A DNA stretch of 64,000 bases from Ophioderma brevispina (lineage: Eukaryota; Echinodermata; Ophiuroidea; Amphilepidida; Ophiodermatidae). The stretch lies in assembly GCA_023653785.1 (NCBI GenBank), contig JAMKCH010010243.1, positions 62,001-126,000 of the forward strand. Direction: 5' to 3'. A program made the position numbers and the translations under genes. Under the pieces are notes generated by a model that searched no databases, had not been told where the DNA came from, and saw only the letters and a program-made list of their open reading frames with translations. This document shows, one piece after another, positions 36,010-47,339 of the stretch. Every line of letters starts with the position of its first letter. Positions within the stretch are counted from its first letter, which is position 1.

Positions 36010-36514
36010 AACTAAAGACTTTGCACAATTAGTATATTTCTGACAAATAGCAGCAGTCTACTTATGACTTCTTGCATTCACAGATTTCTAATACTGAGAA
36101 CAATTCTCAAGTGTGAGTTTCAAGGCAAACTGGATGAAATCTTTTTTCAGTTTGGTAAAAGGCATACCATCTAATCCACCTTTTTAATTAGTAAGAGACA
36201 TTGCTTCTAATACACAATAATATATGCAAATCAAAGGCCAACACCCTAGCAGTATGCTACCAGGTGGAAGGTGGATTAAAGGCCTGATGCAACGATTCAA
36301 ATATTATATTTTTTGTGGGTACTTACAGATTTTTTTGTTTTGATGAAGTCACATTATGGGTAGTAAAAATTACTCATAGGGTAGGATACTGGTATAAACA
36401 AATTCTGACTAAACTTTTCTATTAAAAGATGTAATTTTCTCCATGAAGGAGATCGATTTGAGCTTAGCCACGTCACCACAGTAATTAGTATGTGTGATCG
36501 GCATATAAACACAC
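36010..36514. other. Intergenic, MITE-like fragments
   Basis: No gene. GGATTAAAGGCCTGATG near 36282 and TTTTCTCCATGAAGGAGATC near 36430 recall the segment TTTTCTCTATGAAAGACATC near 38325, which suggests two diverged copies of one repeat. Confidence 0.4.
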
Positions 36515-36702
36515 AAGGCTAAGGGTTGGAGGCTAAGAGTTGAGGCTAAGAGTGGAGGCTAAGAGGGGAGGCTAGAGTTGGAGGAGGCTAAGAGGTGGAG
36601 GCTAAGAGTGTTTAGGCTAAGGAGTTGGAGGCTAGAGTTGTGAGCTTTAAGAGTGGAGGCTAAGAGGTGGAGGGCTAAGAGTGGAGGTACGAGGTGGAAG
36701 TG
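36515..36702. repeat. Minisatellite, ~13-14-bp unit GGAGGCTAAGAGT
   Basis: About 14 imperfect copies of (G)GAGGCTAAGAG(T/G)T, followed by an A13 run. Confidence 0.95.
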
Positions 36703-37184
36703 AAAAAAAAAAAAATATGGCATCTGTAAAAATGCAGTGTCATATTAAAAATCTAAATTTGAGGGCTTGTAGAGAAATTTCTACTGGTTGTATTCACAAT
36801 CCCGTATTTGCCAAAACATATTGTAACTGAATCCATGCCATTATCGGACTATCATTTACACACAAAGTCTATGAACATGTTACAATAGTGTTGTCCTCTT
36901 AACATATGACCATTTCCATACTGAAACAAATGGATTAAGTTGTTTATTTTACACCAAAACTTACACATTTCAACTTAAACATTCAGGCAGAGGCAAGTAG
37001 ACAAAATGTGTTATGATGAAAGGTGTCTTCCTGCAAACATTCATTTTCAGGTGACACAAGATAACCAGATGAGATGTGTTTTCCCTGATATCCAATATTG
37101 TTTATTGGAAAGAACTCCTTTAAATCACACCCACAGCGACCATTTCAAACTGTGGACATGGTATGGTGATACCATGCAGAGCAC

Positions 37185-37370
37185 ATGGGATCAGTGGATA
37201 TGACGGCCGACTCATGGTCTGAAGGTTTGTGGGTTCGCGCCCCGCTCGCAGCTGCCGACCTAGGTGGGGAAGCGAAATGATTGTGACGATAATAGGTAAC
37301 AGCGCTTGTGATCGTGATGAATGATGACAATGGCGCTTATGAAAGCCTGTGTCTTATAATTATTATTTTT
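37185..37370 (+). mobile_element. tRNA-derived SINE with ATT tail
   Basis: A tRNA-like head (TGACGGCCGACTCATGG as A box; GGGTTCGCGCCCC as B box) is followed by a non-tRNA body with AGCGCTTGTG and GGCGCTTATGAAAG, ending in TTATTATT. The head resembles a tRNA gene but has no closing acceptor stem; SINE is the better reading. Confidence 0.7.
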
Positions 37371-37503
37371 TACATTATTGGATGGGAAATGTTGAACAAG
37401 ATTCCCCAATAGAAAAAAACTTGATGAAAGCATCCCTGGTATTGGTATGTGGTCAAAATGTACCCGTTGAATAGTCCAGATTTGTGGGACAAAGTGTCCT
37501 TAC

Positions 37504-37644
37504 CTTCATGAGTGCTGCATCCTTTTCTTGTAAGATTGCCCTCATCTCCTCAGATGTAATCCTGCGCTTGCTGTTCTGCTGCCCCAAGACGCTGCACGAT
37601 TGCCGAGCCATATCTGTCAATTTCTGGGCCGGGTCTCTGCTTGG
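37504..37644 (-). CDS. Exon of unidentified coiled-coil protein (exon E)
   Basis: A minus-strand internal exon of 141 nt, phase 0 at both ends, giving 47 residues. It begins PSRDPAQKLTDMARQ, continues with a short polar stretch and ends in a charged helix (SEEMRAILQEKDAALMK) that looks like the start of a coiled coil. The donor is ATGAAG|GTAAGG, close to ideal. The acceptor is GGCTTGCTTAG, preceded by a weak pyrimidine tract. All other frames of this exon close early, which supports the chosen one. Exon D upstream ends in phase 1, so at least one exon between the two was not found. The protein family is not recognised. Confidence 0.7.
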
Positions 37645-39744
37645 CTAAGCAAGCCAGAAGTCATGGATGCTTGAAATAAAAAAATATCCAAGTAACGTAA
37701 TCTAAAGATGTGATTAGATTGGCAGATTACAACATAAGAATGGTTTTCTTTACAGACTGTATGTATGCTGGGAAAAAAAATAAAAGAGTGAAATGACAGC
37801 CTAATTTAAAGACCTTAAAGGCACAGACTCAGATATCAAAATGTAATTTGTTTGTGTATTAATTACAAATTAGTAACTTACCCTTGTCCAACCAAGGGTT
37901 GTTTTCTACTACGTTAAAGCCATCATACAATCATACGAACAAAGTACCATTTTTTATGTTACACCGTAAGAATAGGAAGTGGCAACCACCACCCCACCTT
38001 CGACTTTGACGGGACACCCGACATCCCGAAGGTGTTACCTCAATTTTTTTCTCTAAAATGACCACAAAGGATGACTTACAATTGTATAAAAGCCTTCCTA
38101 AAGAAATATTCGTTTGTGTTTTTGTGCGACGGGGATCGTTTTCTGGCTTAGTGGGTGTGGTCAGAATTCAGTACCAAAAATTAATAAAATTAAAAAAAAA
38201 AATATCAAACTTTAAAGGTGAGGAGGATGAATCATCTTTTTGATGCAAAAAGCCTTCATGTATACTATACAAGTACCATAGGATATGGTGGCATAATTTA
38301 AATTTCTGGATACAGAAAGTTGTGATTTTCTCTATGAAAGACATCAATTTGAGCTGAGCTGTTTCACAGTGATAGTGGATACACGATATCCACGGCGACT
38401 TTATCGCCCCTACGCGTGGGCGGCGCACCACCATCCCCATGACTGGGGGGGGCCATCTTTTGCAATTTTTCTAGTTTAGATCACCCGCGTTTATGTTGTA
38501 CGGTACCACAAAGAAGCGATAATTTGATCAGTTCGGACGGCAAAAAACAACACTATGCACTCTGTTACCCATTGTCTATCATCCATGGCGGCTCAGGAAA
38601 AAAATGTTAAATTTCTTGGCTGCACCAAATAGCGATAAAAAAGTTACAAAAATGGAAACGAACGGCGTGGGGAATTCACTCGCTAATGACACAAATGAAC
38701 CAATCATCGGATCCATTTTCCGTCTAAATACCACAGTGTAACTCGCCGGTCATTCTCACGTGTACTGATAGTCAAGGGCATGCACAAACGAGACTAATTT
38801 TGTTCCAGATCTCCGAAATCGATTACATGGGCACGGAAGTGTTCCTTTATAAAACACCAAACAACCTCGCATAGGAAGATGTCACGTTTTTCAACAAATA
38901 CGATCGGTCTTGGGAACTATTCAATTTCTCACGTACACGGAATATATCAACAGTCTATTGTTTACTTTCTTTTGGTCTGGTTGTTTGAATTTTACGCGAA
39001 AAATTACTTTTTCACGCGGCTGTTATACCAATTTTTAAAACGTATTCTAAACATAAGCGTTAATCTCAAGTAACGCAAATGGGCGATGTAACCTTAAATT
39101 TTTACCAAAAACAGTTAAGACACTTGCCTGGAATTCCGTTTAGTTAGGCCAGTCCCGACATATTCCTTCATAAAATCATTGGAAATAAACGGTGAATGAA
39201 ATTGTTCACAATTGCAAAAAGGTAGGGTGCTAAGATGTCTTATTCTCAGATTATGGCTTATTATTTCGTTCGTTAAGCGTGTGTGTACTGTGTGGTTGGT
39301 GGCCGGGATGCCCCAGAAATGGGCCGGCGACGTAGAGGGTGTCTTTCGAGGCTTCCCCGTAGGATTCGTGTAAGACAAGCATCGTACATGCAAAAAAATA
39401 TTAGCGTTTGTGAATGGGGACAATGACGTCACCAAGGTTGGGAGGCCACCAAGGTGACATGAGTTAACCAAGGTCACCAACACATGTGACACTACACAAG
39501 GACCAAGTGTCATGAAAATAGATCGCTGTGTGGATACATAAAGCAATTCAATAATTCTGTCAATTTTGGGCCATGCCCTCAAATGACATCTAGATAACCT
39601 TAGAAGCCACTCGTGAGACCGTAACTTGTGGGGCACACCCAAGGCCCATTACATGCAAGTGCCAATGAAAATGGTGTGCACTTCTTTGGACAGTGACAAT
39701 TTTATGTTTAGGAGTTGAGTTTTGACCACAACAACAACCCACCC

Positions 39745-39785
39745 ACACACACACACACACACACGCACAACCACACACCCCACAC
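39745..39785. repeat. (CA)n microsatellite
   Basis: ACCCACCCACACACACAC... followed by CGCACAACCACACACCCC. Confidence 0.95.
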
Positions 39786-41590
39786 TACCCCAAAGTAAAT
39801 CCTTATGTACCCTCTTGCAGATGACACAAAAATATGATTTGTTAGAAAATTGAGAATGCCATCATTGGGGAAACTCTGAGTCAAGCCTTATGATTTTATA
39901 ACAGCAACTTATGTCCACACTGATGCAGAGCTTTACACACTGTCCTATACCCAAAAAATCGTAGCCATAATGCTATTACGGCGCCACTGTATCTCTGTCC
40001 CAAATGGCATCGAGTTATACTTACAGCATTAATATTATGTGTGGTCAAAATCCAGCCATCAAGGGAGCCCACTTCAGTACCAGAGTCAAAGTATGTTCAT
40101 ATCTTTTCATTCTTGACATTGGCATCATCCCTCTCTCATTAGCTTATTCTTAGCCTTCTCATCACTGCAGTCATCCTTTCTTTCTGAGCTGATACACTCC
40201 TCACCACCGCTGAGATCAAAAGAAAGATTATAGTTAAGATCAAGGACCTTGGGGTTTTTGGTAATTTAAATCAAATAGGAAACCAGGGGCAGATTTACGC
40301 GTTCCGGTAATTATTTCCCATGGTGTATTCTGTGTCCGACTGTGAAAGATATTATCTAAATTGGTACTCTCTTACTCTCTGTCTCTTGCGCTAGAAGATT
40401 AACGTTATCATCCGTCAGTAAGCGATGTAGGCAAATGAAACTAAATCTCAAATATCTCCGACAACCAAGGTTCTATGGAGATTTTTGCACCAAGGGTCCT
40501 TTACTAATGTTTTGTTTTGAATATGTTCGTAATTGGATCTGAACCTATAAACATAGCAGAGAAATTGAAACGTTTTTGTTCGGGTCACTTTCTTTTCGTT
40601 GCTCGCAGACATGGCAAAGTGAACACGCAATCCGACGGGCGGCATCCCTTTTTCCCACAATGCCTTTCGTATTTTCCAGTCTTGAGAATTTTTCAAAAAC
40701 GCTGGTTTCAATTTACGCCAACTTTTTTTTCAATTTTAGAAACAATATTATCTTACTAATTACCGGACCGCCGTATGGCAGATTCTGAAATGATATCTGA
40801 GGTACTGATTTATGACATGTCCTTAGAATACCAGCTCCCAGCTACCTGGTCAGCAAGTACAAACATCCCACATAAGATTGCATGATGTACTATCAATTGT
40901 GCCTACTTAGGCTCGAATAACACTGTCTGACTACTTGCCGTAATCTAACAATGGGAATTGCCTTTATTAAAGTATATGGGGCTATATTTAAGACATATCA
41001 TACTAAGATGACTTTTGTGAATCCGGTCCCCATGTATTTTACTACAGGAATGGCCACTTTTGGCTCTAGTAAATGTTGATCTATTTACTGGGTAATCATG
41101 TCTACTTCAGCATTGTAAGTTTACCATTAAAGAGCACATCAAAATGACTGAGTGATGGTGGCTCTTGTTTAAGGCCGTCCTGAATCCGATTATTTCGCCA
41201 GCTATGTTTAACTACAAAAGCAACAGTAATTTTTTTGACGAACGGATGTCATACTTACCAGTTGAAACCATAGCTATACTATTTTTGTATCCGGGTTCCA
41301 ACACAGCTGTCTGCGGTTTAGCCCGGTTAGACAGCCTTCCTCCTCAATTGTACTGCCGGGTTTTATGCATTTCAAGAAATTTGCTGGAGTTGCGGTTTTC
41401 CATATATGGGCATTTATGAGTTTTCAATATATGCGGCCAAAGGTGCTCTATTTGTGAAGAAATTTACGAGTGACATGGTTTGCCCAATGAGTACAAGCTG
41501 TACTGGGCATTTGTGAAGTGGATAGGACCATAAGCTTCTGTTTGCCTCGAAACATCATAGCCCTAGCCCCGGTACACTTGTAAACACAGA

Positions 41591-41668
41591 AATTGTACGG
41601 CAATTGTATTATAGTGTTGTCATTTACAGGAATTGTATACGGCAATTGTATTATTATTACAGTGTTAT
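41591..41668. repeat. 40-bp tandem duplication
   Basis: AATTGTACGGCAATTGTATT...TTTACAGG is followed at once by AATTGTATACGGCAATTG...AGTGTTAT: two diverged copies. Confidence 0.8.
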
Positions 41669-42503
41669 CGCGTCTGCATGTTTGAGCGACATCGGGCTAG
41701 CTTTGACTGGGACCATAATTTACCCCGCTGGCTCTGCCTTGGTGCTTCGCACCTCTAACCCTTGGCTACCTGGTGACCATGCACTTTGAATTATGCAATA
41801 TGTTGCAAATTTTCACTGTATAAAGGAAAAATAAGAGTGTCTTGAACAAGACTAAGAGATTTGATATTCTGAAGGAACTTCTATCACATTCTAACTGCCA
41901 ATTGAGCCAGGCAACCACATTTCCTGTGTTTTGGGACTGAGTTTGGATAATTCGTTTTGCAAAAATCTTTTGGGGTACGGAATATTTGCTGGGCCCCTGG
42001 ATTAAATGTAGTCTCAAATGGTAATTTCATCTACTTCCAGCTTACTCAAGTTGTGAGACCAGCAAATTAGTGAGACTAATAAAGTATAAATTGAAAAGTC
42101 ACAAGCTTGTAAGCTTCTTTTTTTTCAAAGTCCTGTCATGAAGACATACCATGGTTATACACAGGCCACATAACCATGCCGGAAAAACTGTTCATTTGCT
42201 GACACCATTTTCAATTTATTTCCGGCCTATGCAATCCCCAAAGTTCTTTTACTGTCGCTTTTGGGAGGCTGGGTTGTAGGGGGCGGCAAGATGTTTCACA
42301 CACACACTCATACGACCACAAGTTTCGGATAATTATAAATACAGTATGATAGAATATCATAGCAATTTCTAGTTTATATTCATACCAAATTGCCTGGCAA
42401 GTCAACAAATTTGCCAACGTACACACAATTTGCCAGCAAATCCTGTTAATGGGGTCGTCACATCCCCACATCCCCCTCTATGAACATATTTCTTGTTGCC
42501 TAC

Positions 42504-42609
42504 CTGCTCCCTTAGCTGCCACTTGTGCATCTAGAGTTGCTTCAGCCACATTGAGAGCCAGCTTCAAAGATTCCACTTGTCTCTCTGCTTCTGCTAATCT
42601 CTCTGCCAA
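42504..42609 (-). CDS. Exon of unidentified coiled-coil protein (exon D)
   Basis: A minus-strand exon of 106 nt. Acceptor TTTGTTATTTAG|TTGGCAG, donor GGAGCAG|GTAGGC. Frame 0 gives 35 residues, starting LAERLAEAERQVESLKLAL and running on as an alanine- and glutamate-rich helix with hydrophobic heptad spacing, a clear coiled coil. It starts in phase 0, matching the phase-0 end of exon C, and ends in phase 1. The DNA is less AT-rich than its flanks, as expected of coding sequence. Confidence 0.8.
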
Positions 42610-43027
42610 CTAAATAACAAAGTAGACAATAAGACATTGCTGTGGTGAGGTCAACTGTAAGTCAAGGAATGCAAGCATTACTTGTAAGACTCTTTATCAT
42701 TTCAACTACTTGAAGACAAACAGAATATTTCTATGTTGTGGACAATAACTCGCATTTCACAAGACTGAATAAAAATATGACTTTTTGACTTCTTCACACA
42801 ATGTCCACTAACATACTATTACATTCTAAAACTCTTGCATGTTGACTCAAGGTAAAAATAAGAATATTTTAAATTGTTCCATATAAGAAAAAACTTTGGA
42901 GGAAGAGGGAGAAGGAAGATATGTAAGGGCCAGAAATCAAAGTAATAGCACATGTAGTGAATGTAGTGTAGTGTAAGGATAAGAAGGGGTGGACAGGTGT
43001 AGTGGGATGGGATGGAGCAAGCATGGT

Positions 43028-43049
43028 GGGTGGGTGGGTGGGTGGGTGG
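43028..43049 (+). repeat. (GGGT)n tract, G-quadruplex candidate
   Basis: Five consecutive GGGT units on the plus strand, i.e. the template strand of the minus-strand gene, in the intron between exons C and D. The PTHPPTHH frame opposite is an artefact of it. Confidence 0.9.
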
Positions 43050-43374
43050 AGTGGAGAAGAGCATAACACTGTGGATTGTATGTACTAAATTAATGCAAAT
43101 CCTCTGAACTGACAAAGCTATGGTGTTAAGGACTCGTCTTTTCTTGTAGCATTCTGTATGCAGTCCTGCAATCATTACACCCGAGGCAAGGTAGTACTGA
43201 ACACTACAAAAAGCTGACTAGCATTTTATGCCTATCCACCAAGGGCACAGTTCAGAGAACTGTTCATGAATTAACATGAACTGACAGTCTGATTCATTCT
43301 GGCTTCTGGGTATCATAAATCATACATATTCATACTCAATGGCAAGGGGATAATTTCTCTGTAGCTTTTTGTTG

Positions 43375-43848
43375 CCTAAAATTTCTCTGTAGCCTTTTGT
43401 TGACTATCATTTCTCTGTAGCCTTTTGTTGCCTATCATTTCTCTGTAGCCTTTTGTTGCCTATCATTTCTCTGTAGCCTTTTGTTGCCTATCATTTCTCT
43501 GTAGCCTTTTGTTGCATATGACTTCTCTGTAGCCTTTGTGACCTTATTTTGTCTTCCAATTTATAGAAAGGTATCTCTATACAGAGACTCACCATCACAA
43601 AATACCACTGTAGCATTTTGTAACATTTTGGAGTATGTACAAGAAATACTTTCTGGAGGTTAAATTTTTGTGAACTCTTACATTTTCCATCTGAAATTAT
43701 CCCAATTTGTTCTACATTGATTCTACTATACTTTGAATATTATTTTAATATTTTTGAAGTTATGCACAAGAAGTCACCCTAACAACTCACATCTTTGTTG
43801 ATATCTTTGGCAGTGCCCAGCTCAGATATAAGCATTGACACCCCTTCA
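43375..43848. repeat. Tandem duplication, left copy, with minisatellite
   Basis: Starts with about six copies of a 28-bp unit (ATTTCTCTGTAGCCTTTTGT...) to 43535. Unique intron sequence and the last 57-58 bp of an exon then follow. It is almost identical to 43849-44290, apart from fewer minisatellite units in the right copy and scattered substitutions. Confidence 0.95.
43791..43848 (-). pseudogene. Duplicated 3' end of exon C with its splice donor
   Basis: Minus strand EGVSMLISELGTAKDINKD, then |GTGAGTTG. Compare EGVPMLISELGTAKDINKD in exon C: one P-to-S change. The donor is intact. The upstream part of the exon is replaced by minisatellite. A makeshift acceptor AAATTTTAG lies at the junction but would give 58 nt, breaking the phase-0 frame of exons C and D. 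Probably unused. Confidence 0.8.
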
Positions 43849-44290
43849 CTAAAATTTCTCTGTAGCCTTTTGTTGACTATCATTTCTCTGTAGCCTTTTG
43901 TTGCCTATCATTTCTCTGTAGCCTTTTGTTGCCTATCATTTCTCTGTAGCCTTTTGTTGCATATGACTTCTCTGTAGCCTTTGTGACCTTATTTTGTCTT
44001 CCAATTTATAGAAAGGTATCTCTATACAGAGACTCACCATCACAAAATACCACTGTAGCATTTTGTAACATTTTGGAGTATGTACAAGAAATACTTCCTG
44101 GAGGTTAAATTTTTGTGAACTCTTACATTTTCCATCTGAAATTATCCCAATTTGTTCTACATTGATTCTACTATACTTTGAATATTATTTAAATATTTTT
44201 GAAGTTATGCACAAGAAGTCACCCTAACAACTCACATCTTTGTTGATATCTTTGGCAGTGCCCAGTTCAGATATAAGCATTGGCACCCCT
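43849..44290. repeat. Tandem duplication, right copy (contains real exon C end)
   Basis: Begins with about four to five 28-bp units (43855-43975), then the same intron sequence as the left copy, ending inside exon C. The breakpoint lies within the exon, near CACCCCTT. Confidence 0.95.
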
Positions 44291-44424
44291 TCTCTGAAAT
44301 CCGGTGACACAGACACACCCTTGTCTGACTGTTGTGATACTCTGCTACTGCTGGCATTCAACTGAGATGTGTCCGTCTCCTTTGGTTCTGTCCCCCTGCT
44401 TTCTGTCATGGTTGCATGTTGCTT
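44236..44424 (-). CDS. Exon of unidentified coiled-coil protein (exon C)
   Basis: A minus-strand exon of 189 nt (63 codons), phase 0 at both ends. The acceptor is CTTTTATGTAG|AAGCAAC and the donor AAAGAT|GTGAGT. It encodes a polar, serine- and threonine-rich segment (KQHATMTESRGTEPKETD...; SSSRVSQQSDKGVSVS) that is probably disordered, then a helix-prone end (MLISELGTAKDINKD) leading in frame into the coiled coil of exon D. Its 3' part has been tandemly duplicated just downstream (43791-43848). Confidence 0.8.
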
Positions 44425-44639
44425 CTACATAAAAGAAATAAAAATTAAAGTCAAATTTGACTACAAGTGCAGTTGTACCCAAATTCACAAGACAAAGTGT
44501 AATTGCCTGTGTATTTAATCTATATATTAACACTTATTGCTCATCAGTTATCGAGATCTCGATCAAAACATGTGGCAGGTTATTATAAAATGCGACTTTG
44601 TGTACATTAAGAGGTGTGATATGGTGTTGTCTGTCTGAC

Positions 44640-44905
44640 CGCATCTATTTTCTCAGAGACCGAGGGTCGCACGTTCCTGAAACTTGGTGGGTGGGTGCCC
44701 CTTGACCATCCAAAGACCAAGTTTGTACTGGTTAGTGGATCAAAGATCAAATGGGGTAAATGTTGGCATGGTTGGTGTATGGACATGAAACTTAGTGGGG
44801 TCGATTGTTGATGCCGAAAATTTTAAAGGTCACAAGAAGGTCATCAGGGGTCATTCAAGCCTGGTGATCACAAAACCCAGGTGATCGAGAAACCCTGGGG
44901 ACAGC
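44640..44905 (-). repeat. TGACC-type repeat, reverse orientation
   Basis: On the minus strand it parallels 58930-59215: GATCACCTGGGTTTTG, GAATGACCCCTGATGACC, GGCATCAACAA, CACCAACC and ATTTACCCCA. It lies in the intron between exons B and C. Confidence 0.7.
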
Positions 44906-46258
44906 GCCAAAGAGTGGCAGCACCAAAGGGAGCAACGGAGGAAATTTCCCCACAAATATTTTCTTGCTCCCCAAATTAGCAAGATTAGACTTCATTAAAA
45001 AAAATTCAAAAGAAGTTTTCAAATGACAATAGACTTGACAAAATACATTTTAATTAAAGGGTTACCCACTGAGCCCCAAATGACACTACCCATCTTGCCC
45101 CCCCCCAAAATTTTTTTTCTTTGCCCCATTACCCCCCCCCCCCACCCAAAAAATAATAATGCTGGTGCCACCACTGCACACAAATGTTGTGTACATGTTT
45201 ATTTAGGGGCCAGTGCACCTTTCCTTTGAGTTAAACAGGTTTGTTCAAGTAAAAAATGATGAAATTAATTTAAACAAGCAGAACTCAGAATTATGTACGT
45301 AAAATATGTCCCCACCAAATGCTGCGATCGGTAAAGTCATCTTCTGTATTACAAAGCCAGGGAGCCCAAGGCTTATTGTGCCTGTCTCATTGAAATCCAT
45401 CAAAGTGTGTTAATAATAGGAACAGTTATACAAACACATGGTTCATTTTATGTATTTTTTGCATATAGTCTGTGTTCATTTTTAGCTTAATGTCACCAAA
45501 CCAATGTGTATCACCTTCTGATCAAAGTGGTTGTCTTAAATAGATTCCATAAACACCAAAGAAACAGATTAATTCTGTAACAGATGACAAAATAACCAGG
45601 GGGGCCGGCCAAGATAGCGTCGTTTTTGCCGTTCCCATAGGTTTAGCATGTAATCACTAAAACTTGACAAATATTCTAAAGTCGAAAATATGTTTGATAT
45701 CAATATTTTTCCACTCAAAATCCGTTGGAGTTGGAGAATCAACTCCAGTCTAAGTATTTTTTTGGTATGAATAACGGTACAAACGGGATCCATTTTGAAC
45801 AAGGCTCGCTTGACCTCATGTTCAATCGCAGAGTCACCGCTATTTATAGTTGCGGACCATGTACCAGGCCTGGTACCAGGTAGCCCCAGGGTAGCCCATG
45901 CACCACCGTGGAATGATTCGTTGACCTGCATGTGGCAATCCTCTCATGTCCGGTCTTTAAAAACGATTTGATGATAGTTTTGCAGCACAATTATGCACCA
46001 CCGATTAAAGCAAGGCAATTTAAACGGCCGCGGCTCCGTACGGGAATTCCCACTCGCCACTCACGGATATATTTATAAACGCGCACAGTGACTTCAAATT
46101 CCGGTCACTGTTCAGGCTCGTCCAATGACTCGTTCGGCAGTTTTGCGCTATGAATGAAGCTTGGCCGCCACCGCCTGAAAATAACTGAACTGCAGGTCTA
46201 CTTGCAATATGGATTAGTGTCTAACAAACTGAGTAATTTTGGTTGAATAGCATCATAC
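44906..46258. other. Intronic DNA between exons C and B
   Basis: C runs at 45098-45145. The 120-codon minus frame at 45569-45931 sits in GC-richer DNA (45570-46200) with a TATA-like TATATTTATAAAC at about 46068, which reads TATA-like on both strands. This might be an internal promoter, but I see no supporting gene structure. Confidence 0.35.
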
Positions 46259-46753
46259 CTGTGGTCTGTCTCCATGTTTTCTAACTGGATGTGATCCCTG
46301 CCTAGCATCTCTACTTTGATGCTGATTTTGCTGTTGCTGATAATGTGGAGATTTTTGCTGTTGCTGATCATTCTGTGGATTTGATTGCTCTGCCGTATTC
46401 ATGGGCGACTGATCCATAGCTACGGGAATATAGGGAGCTCTGTGTGATACTAATAACCAAAAGGCATCCCTTGTGGTGTAGCTACTCTCCTTGTGGGCCA
46501 ACATGCACCTGTGGGAACCTGCCGTTGGGGTGGAGAGATGGGTGCCTCTGGTAAAACTTGTACAGGTAACTGCATGAGTCTGGATAATAAGCCAACAGGG
46601 ATCACCCTGGGGGGACCTGCTGAGGGGAAACCATTGAGTTGGTGTGCTAGGATGAGGTTGGTATGGGAACGCATATTAAACCAAAGTACCAGAAGAAGGA
46701 GAGGACCCAAGCTTTGTGCTGGAGGAATGTGCGTTGTTTCTGAATCCTTCTAG
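46259..46753 (-). CDS. Exon of unidentified protein, Q/P-rich, frame broken (exon B)
   Basis: Minus strand. The 3' part (46259-46449) encodes RAPYIPVAMDQSPMNTAEQ, then a glutamine-rich run (NDQQQQKSPHYQQQQNQHQ), and ends DRPQ|GTATGATG in phase 0, matching exon C. The 5' part (about 46450-46753) is open in another frame and proline-rich (KDSETTHIPPAQSLGP, QVLPEAPISPPQRQVPTG). It runs from a possible acceptor CTAGACTAG to a TAG at 46449. The two parts need one base shift to join. This may be a sequencing or assembly indel. Alternatively, only the short part is exon, with TTGGTTATTAG as acceptor, or the long part is a second isoform. Exact extent uncertain. Confidence 0.55.
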
Positions 46754-47339
46754 TCTAGGTAGGAATCATTCAGAATCTACATGAAAATGGAACATTGAGA
46801 TTACAGTTATAATAAGAATGGTGGTACAAACATTTTCTTATCATTAATAAGTTAATGTGGTACAGCCCTCTTGTATATGTGAGTTGTATGTCCTTTAACA
46901 CCTTTCTTATATATGTCTATTTGCTAATTAACCTAACAGTACCAAAACACAACACAACAATGCATTGAGTGAGAAAAATGCACGGAGTGTGATTGCATCA
47001 TCAAACGAAGACATATATGTCCAACGAAATTGCGGGTTGGGCGCGATACGTGCCGATAGGTGCTCTCCCCAGTCATTGGTGACTGGTTTAAAAGACCTGG
47101 TTCCAGACCAACCCAAATTTCTGAATTTCTCTTTCTCTTCTTCCCTTATTCTTCACTCCATAAGGGAGATTAGTGTTAATCCCAACAAAGCTTTTTAGAC
47201 ACAATATACCATACAATGTAATTCGTTTTAATTGTGGTACTGGGTATTTTACAAAAACCCCCCATATTTTGTGGGGTAGTTTGGATTGTGATTGTGATAT
47301 GAAATTATCACTTGCATATCAAGGAGTAAATACAAAGTT
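46754..47339. other. Intronic DNA, nothing recognised
   Basis: No exon-like frame with splice sites; small chance frames only. Confidence 0.4.

Larger units (their letters stand above)
37645..42503. other. Intron-scale non-coding DNA between exons E and D
   Basis: 4.9 kb with no certain exon. 40130-40213 (minus) has a good acceptor (CTTTTGATCTCAG) and a short open stretch but no usable GT donor. 39415-39490 holds AAGGTGACATGAG/AAGGTCACC short repeats. 39745-39785 is (CA)n. The 175-codon minus frame at 39115-39642 has no domain and spans the GGTGAC repeats. A missing phase 1-to-0 exon should lie here. Confidence 0.45.

Noticed and set aside
37185..37270. tRNA gene
   Set aside because: A and B boxes are present but no acceptor-stem pairing; followed by a SINE body and ATT tail.
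39115..39642. 175-codon minus frame
   Set aside because: Covers GGTGAC short repeats, has no domain, and composition changes along its length.
40130..40213. Extra exon between D and E on the minus strand
   Set aside because: Good acceptor, but every frame stops before a usable GT donor; it does not restore the phase 1-to-0 link.
43375..43990. Regular 28-bp repeats as a CRISPR array
   Set aside because: Units are contiguous with no unique spacers, in an intron of a eukaryotic gene: a minisatellite.
45569..46085. TATA-like site with 120-codon frame as an internal gene
   Set aside because: The TATA-like sequence reads similarly on both strands, upstream ATGs lead to early stops, and the frame has no recognisable features.
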